Shown: positions 7,006 through 14,413 of the stretch, in pieces
Layout: every line of letters begins with the position of its first letter
How positions within the stretch are numbered: position 1 is the stretch's first letter
Assembly: GCA_937927265.1 (NCBI GenBank)
Contig: CALBCO010000273.1
Coordinates: 1-16,560 of the forward strand
Direction: 5' to 3'
Length of the DNA: 16,560 nucleotides
Source of the DNA: an uncultured Verrucomicrobiae bacterium
Lineage (GTDB): Bacteria; Verrucomicrobiota; Verrucomicrobiia; Palsa-1439
Notes under the pieces: generated by a model
The model's input: only the letters and a program-made list of their open reading frames with translations
Told to the model about the DNA's origin: nothing
Database searches by the model: none
Program-made: the position numbers and the translations under genes

Positions 7006-7982
7006 TCATCACGCAGACACCCTTGCGGATTTCGTTGGCGGGCGGCGGGACGGACTTGCCGGATTTCTTCATGAAATACGGCGGTGCCGTGGTTAACTCG
7101 GCGATTGATAAATATCTCTACTGCATCGTCAAGGAGCGGTTTGACGATAAGATTTACGTGAACTGGTCCAAAAAAGAGATTGTGGACTCGGTGGATCAAC
7201 TCGAACACGACTTGGTGCGCGAGGCCATGCGCAAGACCGGCGTGACGAAGGGCATCGAGATTTCGTTTCTCTCGGACATTCCAGCGGAAGGATCGGGCCT
7301 GGGTTCGTCCAGCAGCGTGACCGTAGGCGTGCTCAACGCGCTCTATCAATACCGCGGCGAGACCGTGTCGGCGGAACAGTTGGCGCGGGAAGCGTGCGAG
7401 ATTGAGATTGACATCATCGGCAAACCAATCGGCTGGCAGGACCAATACATCGCTGCGTACGGCGGGTTGCGGTATATCCGGTTTGGACCGGGCCGTGTGG
7501 CGACGGTCGAGCCGGTGCGGGCCAGCGCCGCGACGTTGGAGGATTTGGATCACGATTTGATGTTGTTTTTCACCGGCAAGACCCGGCAGGCCGGTGCGAT
7601 CTTGGCCGAACAGAAAACGAACATCGCCCAAAAGGTGACGGTGTTGCAGGAGATGGCTCGGCAGGCGGGCGAAGTCCGGCAATTGTTGGAAGCCGGCAAC
7701 GTGGTCGCGCTTGGGCCGATGTTGCACCGCAACTGGGAAGCGAAACGGAAGCTGGCCAGCGGGATCAGCAACACCGAGTTGGATGCGTTGTACGAACGGG
7801 CGGTGGCGGCTGGGGCGTCGGGCGGCAAGATCGCCGGGGCCGGCGGCGGCGGGTTTTTCCTGTTGTGCGTGCCGAGTGAGAAGCGGGCGGCGGTCCGCGC
7901 GGCGTTGCGTGAGTTGCGCGAAATGCCGTTTCGGCTCGAACGAGGCGGCAGCCGCGTCATCCTCAACATGCAAAGGTACTAA
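7002..7982 (+). CDS. hddA: GHMP-family sugar kinase, HddA-like (heptose-7-phosphate kinase)
   Basis: A 326-residue GHMP kinase. Motif 1 is TPLRISLAGGGTDLPDF (6-22), including the GGGTD typical of HddA, fucokinase-like and L-fucose/heptose kinases. Motif 2, the phosphate-binding loop, is SDIPAEGSGLGSSSS (91-105). Motif 3 is KIAGAGGGGFFLL (276-288). The catalytic-Asp neighbourhood is GKPIGWQDQYIAAYGG (140-155). HddA phosphorylates D-glycero-D-manno-heptose 7-phosphate to the alpha-1,7-bisphosphate. The start at 7002 overlaps the previous stop as ATGA; an upstream in-frame alternative at 6972 would add ten residues not expected in the family. The position between hddC-like and gmhA-like genes supports the heptose assignment, while the GHMP fold itself is certain. 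Confidence 0.85.
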   Translation: MIITQTPLRISLAGGGTDLPDFFMKYGGAVVNSAIDKYLYCIVKERFDDKIYVNWSKKEIVDSVDQLEHDLVREAMRKTGVTKGIEISFLSDIPAEGSGLGSSSSVTVGVLNALYQYRGETVSAEQLAREACEIEIDIIGKPIGWQDQYIAAYGGLRYIRFGPGRVATVEPVRASAATLEDLDHDLMLFFTGKTRQAGAILAEQKTNIAQKVTVLQEMARQAGEVRQLLEAGNVVALGPMLHRNWEAKRKLASGISNTELDALYERAVAAGASGGKIAGAGGGGFFLLCVPSEKRAAVRAALRELREMPFRLERGGSRVILNMQRY

Positions 7983-7984
7983 TT

Positions 7985-8581
7985 ATGAAAACAGCAACGG
8001 AATTCACCCAAGATTACCTGACCGGATTGAAGGCCGTGCTTGACCGGTTGCCGGTGCCGGCAGTGGCGCGCGTGATTGAGGCGCTGGAGGCCACGCACGC
8101 GGCCGGCCAGCAGATCTTCATCATTGGCAATGGCGGCAGCGCGGCGACAGCGTCGCACATGATGAATGATTTGTGCAAAGGCACATTGGGCCACAAAGGC
8201 GACGCGCCGTGGCCGCGGTTCAAAGTGATCGCGCTCACCGACAACGTCTCGTTGATGACCGCCTGGGCGAACGACACGGACTACAATCACGTTTTCAGCG
8301 AGCCGCTGAAAAACTTCGCGCAGCCCGGTGACCTGCTCATTGGGATTTCGGCATCGGGCAATTCGCCCAACATCATCGCCGCCGTCGAAGTGGCGAAACA
8401 GATCGGGCTGAAAGTCGTCGGCATCACCGGGTTTGGTGGCGGCAAGCTCGCGCAGCTGGCTGATGTGCCGTTCGTCGTGCCGTCGAACGACTATGGCCCA
8501 GTGGAAGACGTGCACATGATTCTCGACCATATCATCACGAGCTATCTGTACGCGAAGTTGAAGGAGACCCATGGCCAATAA
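7985..8581 (+). CDS. gmhA: SIS-domain phosphoheptose isomerase, GmhA-like
   Basis: A 198-residue sugar isomerase (SIS) protein. GmhA converts sedoheptulose 7-phosphate to D-glycero-D-manno-heptose 7-phosphate, the first step of heptose synthesis. Phosphosugar-binding motifs are IFIIGNGGSAATASH (44-58) and LLIGISASGNSPNI (117-130). The C-terminal EDVHMILDHI (174-183) keeps the His corresponding to the catalytic His180 of E. coli GmhA. The residue aligned with E. coli Glu65 is Asp62 here (HMMNDL versus HFAEEL), a conservative change that may mark a subfamily or altered activity. The gene starts 2 bases after the kinase stop, with AAAGG upstream, and its end overlaps the epimerase gene by 11 bases. 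Other SIS isomerases remain possible, but the neighbours favour GmhA. Confidence 0.85.
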   Translation: MKTATEFTQDYLTGLKAVLDRLPVPAVARVIEALEATHAAGQQIFIIGNGGSAATASHMMNDLCKGTLGHKGDAPWPRFKVIALTDNVSLMTAWANDTDYNHVFSEPLKNFAQPGDLLIGISASGNSPNIIAAVEVAKQIGLKVVGITGFGGGKLAQLADVPFVVPSNDYGPVEDVHMILDHIITSYLYAKLKETHGQ

Positions 8582-9692
8582 AGGCCGGGTGTTGATTAGC
8601 GGCGGCGCCGGGTTTATCGGCACGCATACCGCCCACGAGTTGCTTCAGGCCGGTTATCAGGTTCGGTTGTTCGACAATCTGTGCCCGCCGGTGCATGACG
8701 GCAGTGGCCAATGGCCCGTCTGGGTGCCGGCCGCAGCGGAGCGCGTGTTGGGCGATGTGTGCAACCGGGAAGACTGGCGCCAAGCTTTGGCCGGTGTGGA
8801 TGCGGTGATTCATCTGGCGGCCTATCAGGATTTGCTGCCGAATTTTTCGCGCTTTTTTGAAGTCAACTCCGTGGGCACCGCGCTGCTGTACGAATTGATC
8901 GTTGCCGAGAAGTTGCCGGTGAAAAAAGTCGTCGTCGCGAGCAGCCAGTTTGTCTATGGCGAAGGCCGGTACGAGTGTGCGAAAGACGGCGTGGTGTTTC
9001 CCAACGGGCGCAACGTGAGCGGGGGGCGCTGGGATCCGGTCTGCCCGCAATGCGGCGGCGCGGTGACACCGTTGCCATTGCTGGAGACGCACGCCAATCC
9101 GAAGAACCAGTATTCCATCGCCAAGTATTCGCAGGAGTTAATGGCGGTGGCGTTGGGGAGGAACTACGGCATTCCCAGCGTGGCGCTCCGCTATTCGATC
9201 GTGCAAGGCCCGTATCAATCGTTCCGCAACGCGTATTCTGGCGTGTTGCGGGTGTTCACGTTGTCGAACCTCGCCGGCCGGCCTGCGCCGGTGTTCGAGG
9301 ACGGGCGGCAGTTGCGCGATTATGTCAACGTCACCGACGTGGCGCGAGCGAACCGCTTGGTGTTGGAGTCCGATGCGGCGGATTTTGAGGTCTTCAACGT
9401 CGGCGGGGGCAGGGGCTACACCGTGTTGGAGTTTGCGGCGTTGGTGGCGGAGGTGACCGGCACGAACCTCGCGCCACAGGTCACCGGTGAGTATCGAGTC
9501 GGCGACACCCGGCATAGTGTTTCCGACATTACGAAATTGCAGAAACTCGGCTGGCAACCGACAAAGACGCCGCGTGACAGTGTGCAAGATTACGTGAAAT
9601 GGATTCGGGGCGAAAAGTTGGACAAGGATTACGCGGCGGAAGCGCTGGTGAAGATGCGCCAGATGGGCGCGCTGCGGAAGGCAACGGCGTGA
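8571..9692 (+). CDS. Extended SDR NAD-dependent sugar epimerase/dehydratase with Cys-bearing insert
   Basis: A 373-residue extended short-chain dehydrogenase acting on a nucleotide sugar. The NAD loop is ISGGAGFIG (9-17) and the acidic end of strand 2 is LFDNL (Asp35), favouring NAD. HLAAYQDLLPNFSRFFEVN (81-99), ASSQFVYGEG (123-132) and the catalytic Tyr181-x-x-x-Lys185 (YSIAK) follow. Between the YGEG block and YSIAK is a longer insert with Cys136, Cys158 and Cys161 (CPQCGG), resembling a small zinc-binding knuckle. I recall this insert from epimerases annotated as dTDP-L-rhamnose 4-epimerase or UDP-glucose 4-epimerase homologues; the substrate here is uncertain and could be the NDP-heptose made by the preceding genes. 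ATG 8571 has AAGGAG upstream and overlaps gmhA by 11 bases. The stop overlaps the next gene as GTGA. Cytosolic. Confidence 0.85.
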   Translation: MANKGRVLISGGAGFIGTHTAHELLQAGYQVRLFDNLCPPVHDGSGQWPVWVPAAAERVLGDVCNREDWRQALAGVDAVIHLAAYQDLLPNFSRFFEVNSVGTALLYELIVAEKLPVKKVVVASSQFVYGEGRYECAKDGVVFPNGRNVSGGRWDPVCPQCGGAVTPLPLLETHANPKNQYSIAKYSQELMAVALGRNYGIPSVALRYSIVQGPYQSFRNAYSGVLRVFTLSNLAGRPAPVFEDGRQLRDYVNVTDVARANRLVLESDAADFEVFNVGGGRGYTVLEFAALVAEVTGTNLAPQVTGEYRVGDTRHSVSDITKLQKLGWQPTKTPRDSVQDYVKWIRGEKLDKDYAAEALVKMRQMGALRKATA

Positions 9693-10456
9693 ACGTTCAA
9701 CAGTCAACGCTCAACACTCAACGCGCCATGGGGCCGGAATTGTCGGTGGTCATCCCGGCCTACAACGAAGAGCAACGGTTGCGCCGGCATGTGCCCGGTA
9801 TTGTGGATTATTTGAAATCCCGAAATTTGAGATTTGAGATCATCGTGGTGGATGACGGCAGCAAGGACGGCACCGCGGCGGTGGCGCGAACATTGCCGGT
9901 GCGGTTGATTTCCTATCAGCCCAATCAAGGCAAAGGCGGCGCAGTCAAAGTCGGGATGCTGGCGGCGGAAGGTCGGTATGTACTGTTCACGGACGCCGAC
10001 CAGAGCACGCCGATTCAGGAAGTGGAGAAATTGTTGGTCAAGGTGCGGGAGGAAGGCTACGACGTGGCCATCGGGTCGCGGGCCGTGGCGGGGGCGCGGA
10101 TTGAGGAGGCGCAGGCGTGGTATCGGGTATGGGCCAGCAGGATCATTCGATGGGCACGGACGTTGTTGTTGTTGCGGGGGATCAAGGATACGCAGTGCGG
10201 GTTCAAGTTGATGACCCGCGAGGCGGCGCAAACGATTTTTCCGCGCGTGACGTCGCGCATGGCGATTTTTGATGTCGAGATGCTGGTCGTGGCGGCGCGG
10301 GCGGGATACCGGATTGCCGAGGTGCCGGTGCGCTGGATTCATGATCCCGACACGCGCATCCCGTATAATCTGCGCCGGGCGGTGGCGATTTGGCTGGAGT
10401 TGTTCCGCATCAAGTGGGCGCAACGCGTGATCTGGCCGGTCAAGGCGCGGACATGA
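9689..10456 (+). CDS. GT2 glycosyltransferase, dolichyl-phosphate glucosyltransferase (ALG5)-like
   Basis: A 255-residue GT-A fold enzyme predicted to transfer a sugar from a nucleotide sugar to polyprenyl phosphate on the cytosolic face of the membrane. Key blocks are LSVVIPAYNEEQRL, EIIVVDDGSKDGT, the ALG5-type NQGKGGAVKVGMLAAEG, the metal-binding FTDADQSTP, IGSRAV, DTQCGFKLM and FDVEMLVVAARAGYRIAEVPVRW. No membrane helix is obvious, so it is probably peripheral. The start chosen is GTG 9689, which has GGAAGG 7 bases upstream and gives the GTGA overlap seen elsewhere in the operon. It makes the first 13 residues (MNVQQSTLNTQRA) mostly the product of a 7-base tandem repeat. ATG 9728 is the alternative and begins closer to the conserved fold. 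Stop overlaps the next start as ATGA. Confidence 0.88.
   Translation: MNVQQSTLNTQRAMGPELSVVIPAYNEEQRLRRHVPGIVDYLKSRNLRFEIIVVDDGSKDGTAAVARTLPVRLISYQPNQGKGGAVKVGMLAAEGRYVLFTDADQSTPIQEVEKLLVKVREEGYDVAIGSRAVAGARIEEAQAWYRVWASRIIRWARTLLLLRGIKDTQCGFKLMTREAAQTIFPRVTSRMAIFDVEMLVVAARAGYRIAEVPVRWIHDPDTRIPYNLRRAVAIWLELFRIKWAQRVIWPVKART
9697..9724 (+). repeat. Heptanucleotide tandem repeat, four units (TCAACRS)
   Basis: Four consecutive 7-base units: TCAACAG, TCAACGC, TCAACAC, TCAACGC. The first five bases are invariant. The array starts just after the epimerase stop and ends 3 bases before the ATG at 9728 in the GT2 gene. Because 7 is not a multiple of 3, gain or loss of one unit would shift the frame from the GTG start but not from the ATG. 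Confidence 0.8.
9811..9840 (+). repeat. Low-complexity ATTTGAG repeat inside the GT2 gene
   Basis: ATTTGAG occurs twice in tandem (9825-9831, 9832-9838), preceded by TTTGAAAT at 9811-9818. The stretch is AT-rich against a GC-rich gene and encodes the linker DYLKSRNLRFEI before the conserved IIVVDDGS. It looks like a repeat that has entered coding DNA in frame. Confidence 0.5.
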
Positions 10457-12072
10457 ACAAACGCATCGAGATTGTTTTGTTGGCGTTGATTCTGGTGGCC
10501 GGCGCGGCGTTGCGGTTTTCCCATTTCGATTTGCTGGAGTTCAAGGCGGACGAAGCCGTGGCGGCGAATCTGGCGCTGGAATTTGTCCGGGGCGGGGCGT
10601 TGCCGGCGGGCGGGCTGATGTCTAGTGTCGGCGTGACGAATCCGCCGTTATTGATCTATTTGCTGATTCCGATTTTCTTTTTCACGAGCAACGTGGCGGC
10701 CGTATCGGGCGTGATTGCGCTGTTGGGACTCGGCGCGGTGGTGGCGACCTGGTGGATGGGGCGCAAGTACTACGGGCCGGTGACGGGGCTGGTGGCGGCG
10801 GCGTTGTTTGCGGCGTCGCCGTGGGCGGTGATTTTGTCGCGCAAAATTTGGGCGCAGGATTTCGTGCCGTTGTTTGCCGTGGGCACGATGTGGGCAGTGC
10901 ACGCGGTGGTGGTGGGGCGGAAACCGAAAGCGGTGTTTTGGGCGGTGTTGTTGCCGCTGGCGACGATTCAACTGCATTTTTCCGGGTTTGCGCTGACGGC
11001 GGCGGTGGTGGTGATTTTGGCATGGCTACGCCCGAAAATGGATTGGCGGTTGGCGGTGGCTGGCGGTGTGGTGGCGATGGCGTTGGCGGTGCCGTATCTC
11101 CGGGAGCAGAGCCGGCAGGAGTGGACGGAATACAAGACGATGTTGGCGCAACGCAGCGGCCGCAATTGGAACATTCCGCCGGGCATGACGATCAATCCGC
11201 AGTCGGGTTACCCGTTGCCGCGCCGCCCCAGCGAGGCATGGATGCACGCGGTGGCGATTCAAAACGCGGGCGAGATTGAGGATGTGCTCGGCTTGAGCGC
11301 GGGCGCAGAGTTTGACCGGGCAGGTATTTGGGCTAGTAAGCCCGGGCGGACGTATTTTCGGTCCGTTAGTGACGGGGTGTTGGTGGTGCAACGGCTGGTG
11401 TTTGTGGGGGTGTTGGTGTGGTTGGCGATGATGGCGGGTCGTTCGGTGCGGGCTGTTTTCAACCGTGATCCGGCGGTGCGGTCGCGGATTCAATCCGCTC
11501 CGACGGGTGTGGCGTGGATTCTGGTGGCGTGGTGCGTGGTGCCGGTGGTGGTGTTCGCGGGGGCAGGGTTGTGGACGTATTTGTCATACTACGCGATTTT
11601 GTTCCCGGTGCATTTTTTGGCAGTAGGAATGGCGGCAGAGCAAATGGCGCGACGGTTCAAGCCGGCGGTGATGGTTGCGGTCGGGGTGCTCGTGGCCGCA
11701 AATGTGTGGTTCATGGCGGATTGTTATCGGTTTTTAAGCCGGTATGGCGGGGCGCAGGGGACGTACGGCACCGGGCTGGGTTACAAAGTCGCGGCGGCCC
11801 GCTATCTGGCCCGAAAGGCGGATGTACTGGAACTCGTCCGTCAGCAACGGATGGGGCAGATGGATCAACTGGGCCGATTGGAGATGCCGCAATTGGATTT
11901 GCCGTGGTTGGCCGGACAACTCGGTACAGGGGCGGAGTTGAGGACAAACACGATGGTGATTGTGGTGGACGAGAATCGCGCGAACTATGACCCGCTGCAG
12001 GTGGCGCAATTGGCGAATCTGCCCCACACAAACTTTGGGCCAATGCGATTGTATTTCATGGAGCGGCCATGA
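10453..12072 (+). CDS. Polytopic GT-C glycosyltransferase, ArnT/PMT-like
   Basis: A 539-residue inner-membrane protein with about ten or more hydrophobic segments. Helix 1 is VLLALILVAGAALRF (8-22). It is followed by an external loop with the GT-C Asp-Glu pair in EFKADEAVAAN (Asp33, Glu34), then TNPPLLIYLLIPIFFF (62-77) and paired helices over 82-130. The block ASPWAVILSRKIWAQDFVPLF (from 121) is typical of bacterial ArnT/PMT relatives. The last ~100 residues (from YRFLSRYGGAQG) are soluble and probably periplasmic. Such enzymes take a sugar from a polyprenyl-phosphate donor and pass it to lipid, glycan or protein acceptors on the outer face of the membrane. Donor and acceptor are unknown; the preceding ALG5-like gene is a natural donor source. 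ATGA overlaps on both sides. An in-frame start at 10390 was not used because it would extend into the GT2 gene. Confidence 0.8.
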   Translation: MNKRIEIVLLALILVAGAALRFSHFDLLEFKADEAVAANLALEFVRGGALPAGGLMSSVGVTNPPLLIYLLIPIFFFTSNVAAVSGVIALLGLGAVVATWWMGRKYYGPVTGLVAAALFAASPWAVILSRKIWAQDFVPLFAVGTMWAVHAVVVGRKPKAVFWAVLLPLATIQLHFSGFALTAAVVVILAWLRPKMDWRLAVAGGVVAMALAVPYLREQSRQEWTEYKTMLAQRSGRNWNIPPGMTINPQSGYPLPRRPSEAWMHAVAIQNAGEIEDVLGLSAGAEFDRAGIWASKPGRTYFRSVSDGVLVVQRLVFVGVLVWLAMMAGRSVRAVFNRDPAVRSRIQSAPTGVAWILVAWCVVPVVVFAGAGLWTYLSYYAILFPVHFLAVGMAAEQMARRFKPAVMVAVGVLVAANVWFMADCYRFLSRYGGAQGTYGTGLGYKVAAARYLARKADVLELVRQQRMGQMDQLGRLEMPQLDLPWLAGQLGTGAELRTNTMVIVVDENRANYDPLQVAQLANLPHTNFGPMRLYFMERP

Positions 12073-13658
12073 CGAACCGGGAACGGTGGATTGCTGTGGG
12101 GTTGGTAGTGTTGTGGGCGGCATTATTTTTGCCGAATCTGCGGACGAATCCAAATTGGTACGGCGACGAAGGGGAGTGGATGGAGAAGTGCTGGCAGTTC
12201 ATCCACGGCACGCCGCGTGTCGGGCCGATTGTTAACGACTTTGTGTTTCCGTATCCGTATCCACCGTTGTACATGCTCGTGAACGGGGCGTTGTTGCGGG
12301 TGTTTGGTCAGGACATCGTGGTGGGGCGGGCGCTCGGCGCGGTAACAGCATTGGGGGCGGCAGTGTTGTTGTTTTGGATCGGCAGCCGGCTGCGCGACCG
12401 GACGTTTGGGTTCTTGTGTGCGGCGGCGTTTTTGGTCTATGCGGAAGCGAACATGAATTTCCGCTGGGTCCGGTCACATCCGTTTGCCGGGATGCTGTGT
12501 CTGGCATCGGTTGGTTTTCTAATCCGTTACGTGCAGGAGAAGCGGTTGCGCGACATCTTGCTGGCTGGAGTAATGGCGGCATTGGCGACGGCGACGAACT
12601 ATTTCACGTATCCCCTGATTGGCGCGGTGATTTTCACGGCATTGGTGGTGAACTGGCGACATGCGCCACTGGCAGCGGCTGCTGCGGGCAGTTACGGCGT
12701 GATGTTCGTGGCGTGGTATGCGGCCACCCGCGGCTGGCCGGAATTGATGGCGCAGGTGGGCCGGTTGACGAGTGTGGCCAGCAACGAGGTGCGCCCCACA
12801 ATGGCGGGTGAGGTAGCGCGGTTTGTGGGAAACATTTGGAATCTTGGTTTCAAGACGCCGACGGGGATGGGATTGCAGGGGCCGACCGGGCATGATTGGT
12901 GGCTGACGTTGGCCACGGTCGGGTTTGTGTTTCTGCCGGTGACGAAGAACAAATGGCTGCGGGCGTGGGTGCCGTTTTGGTTGTTGGTGCTCATGTACGG
13001 GGTGTTCAAGAAGCTGAACAACGTGCCGTTGTTTTTTTATCCGGCAACGATTTTTCTGCCGTTGATGGCGGTGGGGGGCGCCGGGGTATTGGCGTGGGCG
13101 GGGGAGGGGATCAAACGATGGAAGTGGCCGGAGTGGTTACCGGTCTTGGCGTTGGTGCCGTTTGCGTGGGTGTCGGCGCAGGGGGCGTGGGGACAGTTTC
13201 ACAGTAAGATTGATCATTGGACGCAACGATCGGTCGCCGACGCGGAGGTAGTGATGCGGTTTGTGAACGAACGCACGACGACGAATGACGTGGTGGTGGT
13301 GCCAAAACAGATTTATTGGTTGGTCAAACACGCCAAACGCTCGATGTTGACGTTTTGCGCGCGTTACGACGGCCCGCCCAACGACATGCCCGTGCCGGTG
13401 CCGATTCCGAAAGAAAAATACTGGTTTGATCCGCGGCTGGAACATGTGAAGTACGTGGTGCTGGAATACGGGGTGCAAGAAGTGATGCTGCCAGATGGGC
13501 GGCGCGGCCAGTTGCCGGTGGGGATTGACGCGGTGTACACTGTGCCCGTGCTGCGGGGCGTCCGCGAAATCCTCCAGCAGATGCACGAAGAGAAATGGCC
13601 AGTGGTGGTCCAACAGGGGGTGTATCTGGTGCTGGCGAATCCGAGGTTGGCGCGATGA
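12069..13658 (+). CDS. Second polytopic GT-C glycosyltransferase, PMT/ArnT-like
   Basis: A 529-residue multi-pass membrane protein, distinct in sequence from its neighbour but with the same plan. Helix 1 is WIAVGLVVLWAALFLPNL (7-24). The loop NWYGDEGEWMEK (29-40) contains Asp33-Glu34, the expected catalytic and metal site of GT-C enzymes. FPYPYPPLYMLVNGALLRVFG (60-80) is the family PP motif region. Multiple hydrophobic helices extend to about residue 385, followed by a soluble C-terminal domain of ~140 residues (from DHWTQRSVADAEVV) likely in the periplasm. It should use a polyprenyl-phosphate sugar, perhaps the product of the Dpm1-like enzyme encoded next. Acceptor unknown. Starts within ATGA shared with the previous stop, with GGAG five bases upstream; ends in an ATGA with the next gene. 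Confidence 0.78.
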   Translation: MTNRERWIAVGLVVLWAALFLPNLRTNPNWYGDEGEWMEKCWQFIHGTPRVGPIVNDFVFPYPYPPLYMLVNGALLRVFGQDIVVGRALGAVTALGAAVLLFWIGSRLRDRTFGFLCAAAFLVYAEANMNFRWVRSHPFAGMLCLASVGFLIRYVQEKRLRDILLAGVMAALATATNYFTYPLIGAVIFTALVVNWRHAPLAAAAAGSYGVMFVAWYAATRGWPELMAQVGRLTSVASNEVRPTMAGEVARFVGNIWNLGFKTPTGMGLQGPTGHDWWLTLATVGFVFLPVTKNKWLRAWVPFWLLVLMYGVFKKLNNVPLFFYPATIFLPLMAVGGAGVLAWAGEGIKRWKWPEWLPVLALVPFAWVSAQGAWGQFHSKIDHWTQRSVADAEVVMRFVNERTTTNDVVVVPKQIYWLVKHAKRSMLTFCARYDGPPNDMPVPVPIPKEKYWFDPRLEHVKYVVLEYGVQEVMLPDGRRGQLPVGIDAVYTVPVLRGVREILQQMHEEKWPVVVQQGVYLVLANPRLAR

Positions 13659-14398
13659 ACGAGAAAACGTTGGTCATCATCCCGACATACAACGAAAAGG
13701 AAAACGTTGAGAAGGTCATCAGCCTGGTGTTGGCGCAGGCACCGACGCTGGAGGTGTTGATCGTGGACGACGGGTCGCCCGACGGCACCGGCGATCTGGT
13801 CGAGGCGCTGACCCGGACGAATCCGCGCGTGCATTTGTTGCGTCGGGCGGGCAAGCAGGGGCTCGGCACCGCCTACATTGCCGGGTTCAAGTGGGGGTTG
13901 GTCCGCGACTACGCCTATTTTCAGGAGATGGATTGCGATTTGTCGCACGACCCGCGCGAGTTGCCAAATTTTCAGAAGGCGATTCGCGAGTATGATCTGG
14001 TGATTGGGTCGCGGTACAAGGACGGCATTCGCGTAGTGAACTGGCCGTTGCGGCGGTTGATTTTGTCGAAAGGCGCGGCATTGTACGTGCGGCTGGTGAC
14101 GGGGTTGCCGGTGGCCGATCCGACGGGCGGGTTCAAATGTTTCCGGCGCGAGGTGTTGGAGGCGATTGATTTGGACAGCGTGAAGAGCAACGGGTACGCC
14201 TTCCAGGTGGAATTGTCGTACAAAGCGTGGATGCGCGGCTACCGGCTGGTGGAAATTCCGATCACGTTTGCCGACCGCTTTGCCGGCACGTCGAAGATGT
14301 CAGGCGGGATCATTCGCGAAGCGTTGGTGGTGGTCTGGATGTTGGCGCGCTCCCAAGGTTTTCGTCGTTGGCCGCGCGTGCAGGCGACGGCCCGGTGA
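13655..14398 (+). CDS. Polyprenol-phosphate mannosyltransferase (Dpm1-like GT2)
   Basis: A 247-residue GT-A enzyme of the dolichol-phosphate mannose synthase family, which transfers mannose (or a related sugar) from GDP-sugar to polyprenyl phosphate. Motifs in order: VIIPTYNEKENV (7-18), VLIVDDGSPDGTG (34-46), GKQGLGTAYIAGF (66-78), QEMDCDLSHDP (90-100) with the metal-binding Asp-x-Asp at 93-95, VIGSRYKDG (116-124), VADPTGGFKCFRR (153-165), and SNGYAFQVELSYKA (178-191). It lacks the extra C-terminal membrane domain of some bacterial relatives, so it is a soluble or peripheral catalytic unit as in human DPM1. ATG 13655 overlaps the previous stop as ATGA; an upstream in-frame start at 13595 is not supported by homology. 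It likely feeds the neighbouring GT-C and DUF2723 proteins with lipid-linked sugar. Confidence 0.9.
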   Translation: MNEKTLVIIPTYNEKENVEKVISLVLAQAPTLEVLIVDDGSPDGTGDLVEALTRTNPRVHLLRRAGKQGLGTAYIAGFKWGLVRDYAYFQEMDCDLSHDPRELPNFQKAIREYDLVIGSRYKDGIRVVNWPLRRLILSKGAALYVRLVTGLPVADPTGGFKCFRREVLEAIDLDSVKSNGYAFQVELSYKAWMRGYRLVEIPITFADRFAGTSKMSGGIIREALVVVWMLARSQGFRRWPRVQATAR

Positions 14399-14413
14399 GG
14401 CCGGTTTTTCTCC

